Part shown: positions 46,186 through 56,439 of the stretch, piece after piece
How positions within the stretch are numbered: position 1 is the first letter of the stretch
How the letters are laid out: each line of letters begins with the position of its first letter
Origin: Ceratopteris richardii
Lineage: Eukaryota; Streptophyta; Polypodiopsida; Polypodiales; Pteridaceae
Reading direction: 5' to 3'
DNA length: 64,000 nucleotides
Assembly: GCA_020310875.1 (NCBI GenBank)
Contig: CM035441.1
Coordinates: 86,950,777-87,014,776 of the forward strand
Notes under the pieces: model-generated
Told to the model about the DNA's origin: nothing
The model's database searches: none
The model's input: the letters and a program-made list of their open reading frames with translations, nothing else
Translations under genes and position numbers: made by a program

Positions 46186-46755
46186 ATGACGCAGATCTGG
46201 GTACGCAAAGGAGAGAAACCACCAGCCTTGCCCCCACAAATCCCATCCAGGCAAGCCAACCAGGTCAGAAGACGAAGGAAGCAGCTCGGAAAAGCTCAAT
46301 CACAAGGTATCCAACAAGTTTGGGTGCCTAAGAAATTAGCTGCAGCTCAACAAGGGCGATTACAGATGTGGGTACCTAAGAAGCTCTTACATCTACAACA
46401 ACCTATGTTCTCCCACATGCGAAAGGTCTCAACAAAGAAGCCAAAAAGAGAAGAGGGTAAGAACCACGTACAGAGACTGAAAGAAGATCAAATCAGCTCT
46501 TCAACAATAGTAGGAAGACGTGCAAAAAGGATATGGGTTTGTAAGCCAAAAGTACAAGTAGCCTCCATCGAACCAAAGCACCAACCACACTGGATACCAC
46601 AGTTCAGAACGCATCCAAAGAGGAAGACGCCTAAAGTAATCTCTACAGTGCCATATGCTGTTCTAAAATGGATCCCTATAAAAAGGAAGGATCAGTGGTC
46701 ATCTCGAGATCCAATGGATACCTCCAACAAAGATGACACCAACATATGCAAGTGA
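46186..46755 (+). pseudogene. D C-terminal tail with repeated W-V-P-K motifs
   Basis: Very basic, low-complexity region in frame with the domain above. Motifs: QIWVRKG (about 46192), QVWVPKK (about 46315), QMWVPKK (about 46363), RIWVCKP (about 46529), and LKWIPIKRK (about 46663). E has the same series, also ending in a KWIP form, so the spacing and order are ancestral. Function unknown; nucleic-acid or chromatin binding is a guess from the charge. Confidence 0.75.
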
Positions 46756-46806
46756 CATCAGGCCTCGACGAGTGACAACCATGTGCTCCTTGCACAACCT
46801 TGTCTT

Positions 46807-46876
46807 TTGCACCATTCAGGTCATCCATTTCTAAAGTATGCATTATATAGGGCCACATTACATGGCCGTGCATAGA
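46807..46876 (+). repeat. Imperfect direct repeat, partner at 47668-47738
   Basis: Both copies share TTTGCACCAT, then TATGCAT/CATGCAT, then GGGC-ACATTACA-GGCCGTGCA. They flank the Argonaute fragment about 860 bases apart, so the fragment may have arrived in a segment bounded by this duplication. Confidence 0.75.
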
Positions 46877-46996
46877 CACAACTGAGAGTCCCATGCACTA
46901 GAGCACATTGACACATGTAAACCACTTTTTGATACTAAACTTTGCCTTCTTGTTTTGTGACATTCCTCAAAAAAAAAAAAGAGAGGGAAAGAACTT

Positions 46997-47463
46997 GTTC
47001 CCAGTTTTCGCTCATGGAACATGAATGTATCATGCTTAGTTGAAGATTGAACCATCGATTACTGGGCATTTATCAGTTTGGATAGAAGTGTGTCTCGGCT
47101 AGCAGATGATGTAATTGCTGCCTTATCTGGTAGATGTCAAGAACTTAGCATGAACATGGCATCCACACCTATGGTTTCCCCTTACCATGGTGGGAGTGAA
47201 GATCTTGAAGGTCCACAACTTGAGTGATGCTTAACTACTGTATGTATGAGAGCATCCAAGGAGACATTTGCAAGAGTTTGTTTGGTACCCCGAAAATCCT
47301 TGTCTGTATACTAGATGAGCAGACTCCTGCTTATGGTGAACTAAAGAGAATATGTGAAACTAAGCTTGGTGTAGTTACCCAATGTTGTTTGTCAAAGAAT
47401 ATAAAGAAATTCAATTCTCAGTATTTGGCAAACGTTGCTTTGAAGACAGAACCAGGCACTCAC
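46997..47463 (+). pseudogene. Argonaute MID-domain fragment captured in element D
   Basis: Frame 1 (46997-47230) reads SWNMNVSCLVED, a TGA, then DYWAFISLDRSVSRLADD, matching the Argonaute W-NM and W-x-x-NFS start of the MID region. After a frameshift, 47224-47463 reads PKILVCILDEQTPAYGELKR followed by ICETKLGVVTQCC and QYLANVALK, which is unmistakably plant Argonaute (AGO1/5-like wording). Y and K of YGELK, Q of VTQC and K of VALK correspond to residues that hold the guide RNA 5' phosphate. No intron is visible; PAZ and PIWI are absent. With two stops and a frameshift it cannot be a working protein. It is in the sense of D transcription, just after a 12-base poly(A). Confidence 0.86.
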
Positions 47464-47738
47464 AAAAATTTTCGGTGGACCAGCAACATGGACATTCATC
47501 GACAATGTTCCATCACAAATGCCGGGTATACAACATGAAGAGATAGACATCAATCAACCCTTCACCACGGTAAGTATCTTCACTCTGGCAACACCATAAC
47601 CATGATAGATTAGGAAACCTCTTCGTCAGCATACCCTTGAGCACTTAGCTCAAGACCCACAATTTTTGCACCATACTTCTTCCAATGCATTTTCCAAGTA
47701 AGCATGCATAGGGCTACATTACAAGGCCGTGCACAAGG

Positions 47739-48132
47739 CACATATTTTTTTCAACCCATGCACATACACACTTCTTCATCATTCACTATGGGTTATGAGT
47801 ACTTGGCATGACTACTCTGAACATCATCTTTAGAAGCGCTAGAGGACATCCTGGGGCAACATCAATACCTAGGAAGCAATTCGAAGCTAGTAGTTGCTCC
47901 AACTCAATCTTGATCCGCATTCATGCGGGAATCCACGGAAGAAGCACATACCAAGGGACTACGACTTGCAAAGGCGTGCAGTGACAAATGAAGGACCGGA
48001 CAACCAACACTGCCAAATTTGGAAGATAGACGGCTCTTGTTCATACAGAATGGATACTACCTCCCAAGCACTACATGGAACAACCACTACAACAAGGGTC
48101 TGTCAGGGACGACAGACTCGAGAGGGGGGGAG
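47739..48132 (+). other. Non-coding 3' region of D with polypurine tract
   Basis: No recognised coding sequence. It ends in the polypurine tract CGAGAGGGGGGGAG at about 48119-48132, immediately before the 3' LTR. Confidence 0.7.
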
Positions 48133-48764
48133 TGTTGAAGCTGAAGGTCAAGGACAAATCATAGGAACACATCTAAAAGGTGGACACACAAGAAGAAGGA
48201 GCAAGTAGGGAGCTCCAAGAAGTACATGTCAACTTTTCAGAAGAATTCCCTACAAAAATAGTGATTTCCATCACTAAAACCATTGTAAATACCATTTTCT
48301 ATTTTTGTAGCTCCATTTTGTGCAAGCCGAGGAGTCCTCGAGCTTGAGGAGCATTAGAAGTATCATCCTACCAATTTTCATAATTTTTAGACTCCGTTTG
48401 AGCCCTCAAATAAGCCCTGGAACCTAATTTTTAACTAGGCCTAGAACCTAATTTTTAACTAGGCCGGACACTAGGTCTGGACAGGGCCAAAACTAGTCAA
48501 AAAACTATAAAAAGAGCTAGAGAGCTCATTTTTGAGGTTAGCTTGTTAGAGAATAGAGCTTTGTAAGAGAACTCTTTGCAATCGAAGCTTTCCATTGTTC
48601 CTCTCTTTGATCTTACCTTGTGCGCGTGTGTGTGTGTATGTGTGTGCATGTTTGTGTGCTTTCACTTACACACTTGTGCCTTCACTTGCTCGTGGTCTTC
48701 ATACCGGTCCTCACGTCTCCGCGGATTGACAAGTAAAGGAGGTGGTGCTTACGCTTGAGCTACA
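48133..48764 (+). repeat. 3' LTR of D
   Basis: 632 bp, 10 differences from the 5' LTR. Palindrome CGAGGAGTCCTCG at 48328-48340 and TATA box near 48506 are retained. Followed by the target duplicate AAGGA. Confidence 0.95.
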
Positions 48765-48769
48765 AAGGA

Positions 48770-49948
48770 GTTGTTGGCACATGTAACAGTATTCCCTGTA
48801 GTGGCAGGCTCGAGTGAAGAGAAGAAATTGTGCTGCGAGGTAATATGTTTGGTCGCCCCACTGTCAAAATACCAAACATCTAAGTCTACTGCAGACATGC
48901 ACTGCTCATGAGAAGATGGGTCAAAACTGCAGATAGTAGTAAACGCCCATTCTTCTTCCTGCACAAGATTAGCAGACTCTGTTTTTGGTGTAGAGGCCTC
49001 TACAACAACCATCCCAGCCTCTTTCTTCTTTGCCTCTTTAGCAGCCAATTTTGGACAGTTCTTTATGATATGATCATTCCCTTTACAGTACTTACAAAAG
49101 AATTTTTGCTTTTCTGATTTCTTCTCATCTTTATCTTCCTTCTTCAAATGTGTAGAATTAGCAGATTTTTGCTTACTAGTTGAAGAGCTCCATTTTCCTT
49201 TGCCCTTCTAACTAGCCAAGAAAGCTTGATCTGCAACTCGCATAATGGACCTGTTCTGCCTGGATTGATCTTCCTGCAACAGAACAGAGAATAACTCCTC
49301 AAATGATAAGGTATTTGGATTGCCTTTCATCATCAACCGAAGAGTAGAAGCAAAACTCTGATATGAATCAGGAAGACCATTCAGAACGGTCTCCACAAGT
49401 GAGCTATCTAGTATAACCTCATCAGCAGAAATCAGTTGTTCCTTCAAGTCTTTGATCTTCGTTAGGAAAATGTCCATAGAATCACCTTCATTCATGTGCT
49501 CACTCTCCAACTGTTTTTGGAGGTAAGCAACACGAGCCTCATTCCTAGCTTGGTACAATGTGGTAAGTGTATCCCAAGCATCCTTAGCTGTTCTACAAGA
49601 GCGAATGTGAGGAATAATGGCACGTTTGACAAAAAAAGCTATCAATGCATGTGCTTGGGCATCTCTGCCATCCCAGTGAATTTGCTCTGCAGTAGGTGCA
49701 GCAGAAACCGCAGCACTAACAGGAATATGCAGAATATCATCATCTTTGACACCTTATATAGCAGCTTTAGTACCTGCAGCTGTAACAATTGCAGGTGTGA
49801 TAGGACGTTTTTCGACACCCTGCACAATGTTCCACAGTCCTTTTGCAACCAACACATGTCGCATCATATAAGCCCATAACGGGTAGTTGGTACCATCCAA
49901 CTTATCCTCAACAGCCAACATACGGAATACATCACTGCTTTTAGCCAT
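48770..49948 (-). pseudogene. C2 gag and start of protease
   Basis: ATG at 49948 (MAKSSDVFRML). Collinear with C1 gag. Stops are TAA near 49754 and TAG at 49208-49210, where C1 has CAG (LASQKGKGK). The knuckle CKYCKGNDHIIKNC and the protease WYFDSGATKHIT are kept. The frame is cut at 48769 by the D insertion and resumes at 30773. Confidence 0.92.
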
Positions 49949-50286
49949 GGCCGATGACTAAAATACCTTGATGCAAAAAATTGACTGTATCTCAAAAAGT
50001 TGAACAGAACTACCCAGACGAATTCCACTAGACCTGTAGTAGACTTCGAGATGCTTATACTGGCGAACAAAAACTGGTATATACCTTTGGCACAAAAAGA
50101 TGAAATAGCATGCGCGTTGTGATAGTGCATTCAGAGGCCAAAACGAGCTCAGATCGGGATTTCGGCACCACATATGCGAAGCTGCTTTGATCTTGAAAAC
50201 ACACTGAGTATGCTCACCAAAATTCGTGCGATTCTGAGACTGCAAATGGAGGAGTGTCGATGGCGCCCTAGATGAAGCGACGACAT

Positions 50287-50529
50287 GCTCTGATACCAAT
50301 TGTTGGAGATAGACGTCTACGGAAGCATGCGAACAGCACAAGGAAGAAGAAGAAGCTTGGAGCACAACACACAATATTGAATGTATTACTAAAGAATGTA
50401 CAAAGTTAAGTAGCCCATTAGGGTATTAGGCGTATATACAAGCCGGGGGAAAAAACCTCCTAAAGAGGGAAAAAAGTGCCCCGGCGGTCCTAGAGTGTTC
50501 ACACACATCACTACCTAAATATATCAATA
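50287..50529 (-). repeat. 5' LTR of C2 with primer-binding site
   Basis: The LTR is 50301-50529 (229 bp). The primer site GCTCTGATACCA (minus: TGGTATCAGAGC, initiator Met) is at 50287-50298. The outermost bases read TATTGATAT on the minus strand, where C1 has TGTTGATAT. Target duplicate GCTTT follows at 50530. Confidence 0.93.
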
Positions 50530-50588
50530 GCTTTTTCCCTTTTGTGTAATAGCAATTGATCACATTCCCTCAAATAAACCACTTCTAT

Positions 50589-51075
50589 TCACTCTTGATT
50601 GCTCTTCTTACAAAATAAGAGACACAACAAAGTATACATATTTGGATTTTGTTTTGTAACAAAAACAAAGTGTAGTAGCAAAGCTTTGAAAAGATTCTGC
50701 CAATCATTTGAGTAGTGTAGAATGAGTGATGCATCCAGAATGATCTCATCAATGTTTGCCAATTGCTCTTTCAAATCCTTATTGCATGTAACATATATAT
50801 CCACTGACTCATTTTCAGCCATACATACATCTTCAAGTTTTTTTTCTCAAGTAAGCAACATATGCTTCATTACGCATGGCATACAAAGAAGCAAGTGTAT
50901 CCCAAGCTTGTCTTGAAGTAGTGCATGATCGGATGTGTGGAACAATATGCCAGTTCACAAGAAGGGCAATCAATGCATGAGCTTGAGCATCCTTTCCATA
51001 AAAGTGTGGAACAATATGCCACTTCACAAGAAGGGCAATCAATGCATGAGCTTAAGCATCCTTTCCATACCATCT
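50589..51075 (-). pseudogene. Copia gag fragment, family F, with 69-bp in-frame duplication
   Basis: Related to but distinct from C1/C2 gag: KDAQAHALIALLVNWHIVPH and IRSCTTSRQAWDTLASLY correspond to the same segments of C1. The 23 codons around GKDAQAHALIALLV are tandemly duplicated (50941 and 51010). Frames are broken several times. On the left it is cut by the C2 insertion. Confidence 0.8.
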
Positions 51076-51213
51076 AATTTTATCTTGTGTAGGAGGGTTT
51101 GTTCGCTATACTTGAAGAAGATCCTAAATCTATGACAAAATGTTGCATAGTAGAAGAATTATCAGGTCGCTTGTCAACATCTACCACTATGTTTCTAGTT
51201 CTTTGCCACAAAA

Positions 51214-51412
51214 ATGAAGTAATTCGATGGCAATGCACCATAATTCACTCTTCTTCTCGACAGCTACACAATGATATCCTCGGAGTAGAAAACTGAGCTC
51301 CTAGGGCCGCACACAGTACTCTACACAGAGGCTGCAGAATACATAGGAAAAACACGGTATACAAGGAGCATGAAGACAGACTCCTTAGGACATACAAAAT
51401 GCAGTCAAACTT
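51214..51412 (-). repeat. Truncated LTR of family F
   Basis: Diverged relative of the LTR at 22680-23015, covering its terminal part (for example GAGTAGAAAACTGAGCTCC and TACTCTACACAGAGGCTGCA). It lies between a gag remnant on the left and a pol remnant on the right, so two copies are joined here. The right junction at about 51412 falls inside the pol reading frame. Confidence 0.72.
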
Positions 51413-53895
51413 AGAAAGCCACAATGCTTCCTTACATGCCTCACTTGTTGCAACATACTCTACTTCTGTGGTGAAAATAGTTGTACATTCTTGAAGATGA
51501 GATCTCCAAGAGATAGCACCTCCAGTAATATGAAAATTGTACCCTGATGTAGACTTATGATTGTCTACACAACTAGCGTAGTCAAAATCTGTGTAACCAA
51601 TAATGGATGCTTTCCCTCTACCTAAGCATAGACACTTGTCCATGGTGCCACTCAGATATTTCAAAATCATCTTGACCGCTTCCCAATGTTTCTTGCAAGG
51701 ATTAGACATATATCTGCTCACAACTCCCACTACAAATGCAATGTCTAGCCTCGTAGCTACCATAGCATACATGCGATTACCAACAACAAACTGATAGGGA
51801 ATTTTGGTGATGAATTCCTTTTCCTCATCTGATTTGGGGCAATCATCCTTGCTCAATTTCACATATATGGGTAAAGGTGTACTCAATGCCTTTCCACCCT
51901 GCATATTGAACATGTGAAAAACTTTGGATATGTACTCACTTTGAGACAAGTATATGCATCTTTTACTCCTATCACGAGTAACGTGCATGTCAAGAATATG
52001 TTTGGCATCCTGCAAATCCTTCATATCAAATGTCTGACTCAACTTCTTTTTGAGAATTGACAAGTTATAAGAGGACTTCCAAGCAGTCAACATATCATCG
52101 ACATAAAGTATCAAGCATATCAAGCTACCATATGAGCATCTCTTTGTGTAGAGACAATGATCCTCATTGCTTTGACAATAGCCTTGAGACTTCATAAAAG
52201 CATCAAACTTTTGGTACCATTGTCTAGGGCACTATTTAAGTCCCTACAAGCTCTTCTTGAGTAGACAAACTAGACTTTCCTTGCCAAGAAATACATAACC
52301 CTCTGGTTGTTCCATATAGATCTCATATGTAACTTCTTCATGCAAGAAAGCAGTTTTCACATCTATTTGGACTAGCTCTAAGTCCTCCATTGCAATGAAT
52401 CCAAGAAACATGCGCAAGGTAGTCATCTTGACCACTAGAGAGAAGATTTCCTTGAAATCAACACCATGTTGTTGCTTAAAACCCTTTGCAACAAGTCGTG
52501 CTTTATACTTTGGAGAAGCACTATCTGATGTGAATTTCAGCTTATATACCCATTTACATATTAAATCTTTCTTGCCCTTTGGCAAGGGTATTAAATCCCA
52601 AGTAACATTCTTGTGAATAGAATCCAGCTCACTCTTCATGGCATGCTCCCACTTGACATGATCCTCTATCCACATAGCCTCTTTGTAGCAAGAGGGCTCA
52701 CAAGCATCTATTAGCATAACAAAATCTAAACCTAGAACATATTTATCAGGTGGATGTGAGACATGTGTAGAGCATCTCAATGGTTGATGAACTAGAACAT
52801 GTGCAGACTTATCTGATCGGACATTCTCTTGAACGTCCCTATGTGCAACATTTTTATGCATGCTAACTGGAGGACTAGTATCCTCAAACACCACTCTTCT
52901 CACTTCAACCTCCTTAAGGGGTTGTTTATCCATCTTAGACTCATTGAAAATGACATCACTACTTATGATCACTAACCATGTTTCAGGATCTCATAAGTGA
53001 TATCCAAATTGTCCTTCTCGACCATATCCAAGAAAAATGCATTTCTTTGACTTATGGTCCAACTTTTGTCTAAGACTCTTGGGTATATGAACATATGCTT
53101 CACACCCAAAAACTCAAAGATGATCATAATATGGTGGCTTCCCTGTCCATAACTCTTGTGCCACTTTCAGACCTTTGGCAGTACTCGGTGAAAGGTTAAT
53201 CACATGAATTGCAATCAATACTGCTTTGTCCCAAAATCCTTGTCATAGGTTTGCATGATGCAACATAGAAACTACTCTATCTTGAATAGTTCTATTCATC
53301 CTCTGAGCTACACCATTTTGTATTGGGGTATAAGGAGCTATAAACTCTCTATGAATCCCTCTAGATTGACAAAAAAGGCTGAATTCATGTGAGGTATACT
53401 CACCTCCATTATCTAAACGTAAAGCCTTATATTTAATTCCTTTTTTAGTCTCAAATGAAGCAAACCATTTTTTGAATCTATGAAAATGACAAAGCAAAGA
53501 GAACCACCTAAGGACCTAGTGGGCATAGGACCACACACATCTATATGAACGAGATCTAAAGGCTCAATTGAAGAGTCAATGTGCGTTCTATGCACATTTT
53601 TGGTTTGCTTTCCATATTGACAATGTTCACAAAATGAATAATCAGAGAAAACTAACACAGGTAAGTAGCCATAACAAGAAAGATTTTCCATTCCACTACG
53701 AGATATATGGCCTAAACGACCATGCCAAATACAAGCCATAGGTTGTTCAGTAATAGCTAACAAGTGTTCTTTTTGTGATACAAATAAAGGATAAAGTGAG
53801 CCAACTTTGCTTCCTTTTGAAATAACCATATTGCCCTTTGATATACGAAAGGATTGAGAATAGAAGACCACCTTGTTGATGGTGATACTTTCTCG
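51413..53895 (-). pseudogene. Degenerate copia pol: integrase, RT, RNase H
   Basis: From the right: pre-integrase (WHGRLGHISRSGMENL, about 53760), integrase start HIDVCGPMPT, then ALRLDNGGEYTSHEF and NGVAQRMNR, RT (KWVYKLKF, QIDVKTAFLHEE, LYVDDML at about 52100) and RNase H (YTDFDYASCVD, TTEVEYVA), ending abruptly at ALWLSKF. Several frame breaks and stops. Gag and protease are missing: the primer site is joined almost directly to the pre-integrase. A different family from C1/C2. Confidence 0.88.
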
Positions 53896-53907
53896 CTCTG
53901 ATACCAC
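53896..53907 (-). promoter_or_regulatory. Primer-binding-site-like sequence
   Basis: GCTCTGATACCA on the plus strand (minus TGGTATCAGAGC). It lies directly against the pre-integrase coding remnant, showing that gag and protease were deleted. The DNA to its right should be LTR. Confidence 0.75.
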
Positions 53908-54626
53908 TGATGGTGGTTCCTCTACTTTGAAACCACTTATTGATGGCCGTCACGGCAAAGGCCCGAACCTTCTCAAGCCTGCGGAATTCACCGTGTCACC
54001 AAAAAGATGCTAAGCTACATCGATATTAGAACACCTCCATAATCAACAGTAGCTTAGCAAGGTTACTGCCACTCAAACATATAAGACTGTATTTTGAATT
54101 TACTAAAATTCAACTGGAACTTCACCGGACTGTCACCAGACTGACACCGTAGTTATATCGGAATCTTACCGGAATCAACTCCTATTCTGTTTGTAATTAC
54201 TTCAAGTGAATATACGTGAAGTAAGGAATTAATACGTGAACTTCCTTCACTGAATGAACTCTTTCTGAAGTTTAAAGAAAAACTTCACCAGTTCAGAATG
54301 CATCTTTCCAGTTAAACTTTGTACTGTGTGTACATATCCATTTCACTGAAATCCTTGATGAACTGATAGTAGAGATGTCTAACTATAAGATAAGCTATCT
54401 CTCATACAAAACCTTAATTTATTCTGCGAGATATACTTCGTTGTTCTACCGGAAAATACGTTCACTGAAAGAACTGTTATTGACCGAAAATGTGTTTACT
54501 GAGACAACTATAATTGACCGAAACATTCGTTTACTGAGAAAATAGCTGTTAACTAACTTTATACCATAACACGAAAATACTCAGGTTTCTTCACATACGA
54601 ACAGTGCGTGCAAACTTCCACATGAA
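53908..54626 (-). repeat. Probable LTR of the degenerate copia pol copy
   Basis: Non-coding AT-rich sequence with repeated CACTGA and ACCGGA words. It lies on the LTR side of the primer site. No second copy is in the window, so borders are guesses. Confidence 0.4.
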
Positions 54627-55623
54627 CATGTGTTTTCTATTAGAGAAGATGTGTACAAAACTAGCTTGACCTCATCTTGCTCAAGCTATGGAAACTCTCC
54701 TACACTGAGTAGTTTCTTCTTACCATCTGTTGCAGAGCTAAAGAAAGCACAAGGCAGAGAAAAAGACGGGCCCCAAAATTTTTCCGATTTGGACATCATA
54801 TTTTTGTATCATAACCATTCTTGTAATATATTTTCCGTTGTAAATGTACTAGAGGAGTCCTCTAGGTGCATCTCCACAAAAGATTAGAGATTTACCCATG
54901 TAAAATAGTAGGAAATTAGTCTTTTAGTGAATAAAGTGCTGGTCTCTTGTGTGAAAGGACCAAACTTAGGGCACATGTATATAAGTCACTTTGTGACTCC
55001 TTGTAGGGACTTTTTGCCATTGTGAAGAGGGAGCTCTACAGATTTTCGAGTTTGCCTCTTTCATGCTGATTTTGATCTTCATTTCGCTCTTGTATATGTG
55101 TGTTATGCTTGAAATGCATGTGTAGGACTGTTCTCTACCCCTTCCCCTTGATTTTGAGCTGCTGTAGTGTGTGTGCGAGCTTGTAGAAGTTGTGGCGCGG
55201 GTGTGGGTGTTTCCCGCCATTCTCTGTTTTTGCCATAACTTGAAGCAGAGTGGTCAGAATCGAGTGAAACCACTTCCAATAGATGCGTCTCAGCAAGAGC
55301 TTCGAAAGGAGTACCCTATTGCCTATATTCGGAGTTCGGAGCTAGGAGAAATCCTTGCATTTTTGAAAACTGCTCTAAGAGGCTCTGCGGCAAACACTTT
55401 CAGCATTTCAGTGAGTGTGAGAGGTAGTTAGTCTTTTCTCATGCATGCTAGCTTGACCACTTCATTTTCCATCACGTGTGCACATGTCTTCATACACTTG
55501 GTACGTCGTTCCATCGGATTGACAATTAGATGTGTGTTGAGTACCCACTATACGCACTTGTGTGGCAATTGAGGTACAGTCTCATTGGCACAAGTCCTTG
55601 AGTCTTCTTGGCTCAAGTACACA
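54627..55623 (+). repeat. LTR of gypsy element H
   Basis: Placed by the Asp-tRNA primer site six bases after its end (TACACA at 55623). It contains an 8-bp-arm palindrome CTAGAGGAGTCCTCTAG (54849-54865) and a TATA box TATATAAG (54978-54985), the same layout as LTRs of D and E. Its start is uncertain. ORFs inside it have no domains. Confidence 0.6.
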
Positions 55624-55629
55624 CGTTTT

Positions 55630-55647
55630 TGGCGCCGTTGCCGGGGA
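55630..55647 (+). promoter_or_regulatory. Primer-binding site of H (Asp tRNA, perfect)
   Basis: TGGCGCCGTTGCCGGGGA is the exact complement of the 3' end of plant tRNA-Asp, a known primer for plant Ty3/gypsy elements. About 185 bases of leader follow before E begins at 55834. Confidence 0.88.
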
Positions 55648-55833
55648 ACACTCAACCAAGGTGCCTTCGTGATGGTTATAGATCGAGTGTGATAGAATCG
55701 TACTTGTAGAAGTGAATTTGTGTTGTGGCAATTAGTCAATCACTTCAGCACTTGTTACTTCGCATCTCAGAGGTGTGTGTGATAAGTTTTAGGTTTAGGG
55801 TTAGAAGGAAGGGAGAGAAGGAGTTAGGGTAGG

Positions 55834-56400
55834 TGTTGCTCTAGCACAATGGTGAGAACCACGTTAAGAAGCTTCACCTCCTTAATGTCAATCCGCGGAA
55901 GAGATAGGAGTGATATGAAGATCGTGAATGTGAGATGAAGTGAGAGTGAAGGTGAGAAGCACAAAGATGCACACACACATACACACACACAATGAAGAGA
56001 CAAGCAAGACACAATGGAAGGTGGGAAATTAGCTCTATTACTCAAGAACACTATTACAAGCTCAAACTAGCTCTAAGCTCACACTAGCCAATATGAACCA
56101 ACCTCAAAAATGAGCTCTCTAGCTCTTTTTATAGTTTCTAGACTAGTTTTGACCGGTTTCACATCTAGTGACCGGCATAGTTAAAAAATAGGTACTAGAG
56201 GCTATTTGGAAGGGTAAACGATGTCTAAAAATAACGAAAATTGGTACGCGCATTCTACCTAAGCTCCTCAAGCTCGAGGACTCCTCGGCTTGCACAAAAT
56301 GGAGCTACGAATTAGAAAATGGGATTTTTTCTATATTACATATGTTACAAGAGTGATGAAAATCACTGTTGGATGTTTGAAGAGGTAATAAAAACATAGT
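55834..56400 (-). repeat. 3' LTR of gypsy element E
   Basis: Minus-strand relative of the D LTR. Two blocks are nearly identical to D: about 46 bases around the palindrome (56275-56287) and about 35 bases around TATAAAAA (minus, 56126-56133). The rest is diverged. The low-coordinate end at 55834 (minus ...GAGCAACA) is inferred from alignment; the start near 56400 is uncertain. Confidence 0.75.
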
Positions 56401-56439
56401 TGTTTGAAAAAATGATCCGACTGGCTCCCTGCTCCGTCT

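Larger units (their letters stand above)
30774..48764 (+). mobile_element. Ty3/gypsy element D, complete but decayed, hosting C3
   Basis: LTRs of 632 bp (30774-31405 and 48133-48764) differ at 10 positions. The target duplication is GAGGA (30769-30773) / AAGGA (48765-48769) in C2 protease sequence. Contents: Asp-tRNA primer site, 1-kb motif array, gag (split by C3), protease 1, RT, RNase H, two zinc modules, integrase, protease-like domain 2, W-motif tail, Argonaute fragment, polypurine tract. Without C3 the element is about 12.7 kb. Confidence 0.95.
23088..50529 (-). mobile_element. Ty1/copia element C2, old copy split by elements G and D
   Basis: LTRs at 23088-23316 and 50301-50529 (229 bp each) differ at about 15 positions. 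The target duplication GCTTT is present at 23083-23087 and 50530-50534. Going leftwards on the minus strand: LTR, primer site, gag (to 48770), insertion D, protease-integrase-RT (30773-27932), insertion G, RNase H tail (23592-23391), polypurine tract, LTR. It is the same family as C1 and collinear with it. About 22 kb of its 27 kb span is later insertions. Confidence 0.94.

Noticed and set aside
46997..47538. A functional Argonaute gene
   Set aside because: Only the MID region remains, with two stops and a frameshift, inside a retrotransposon.
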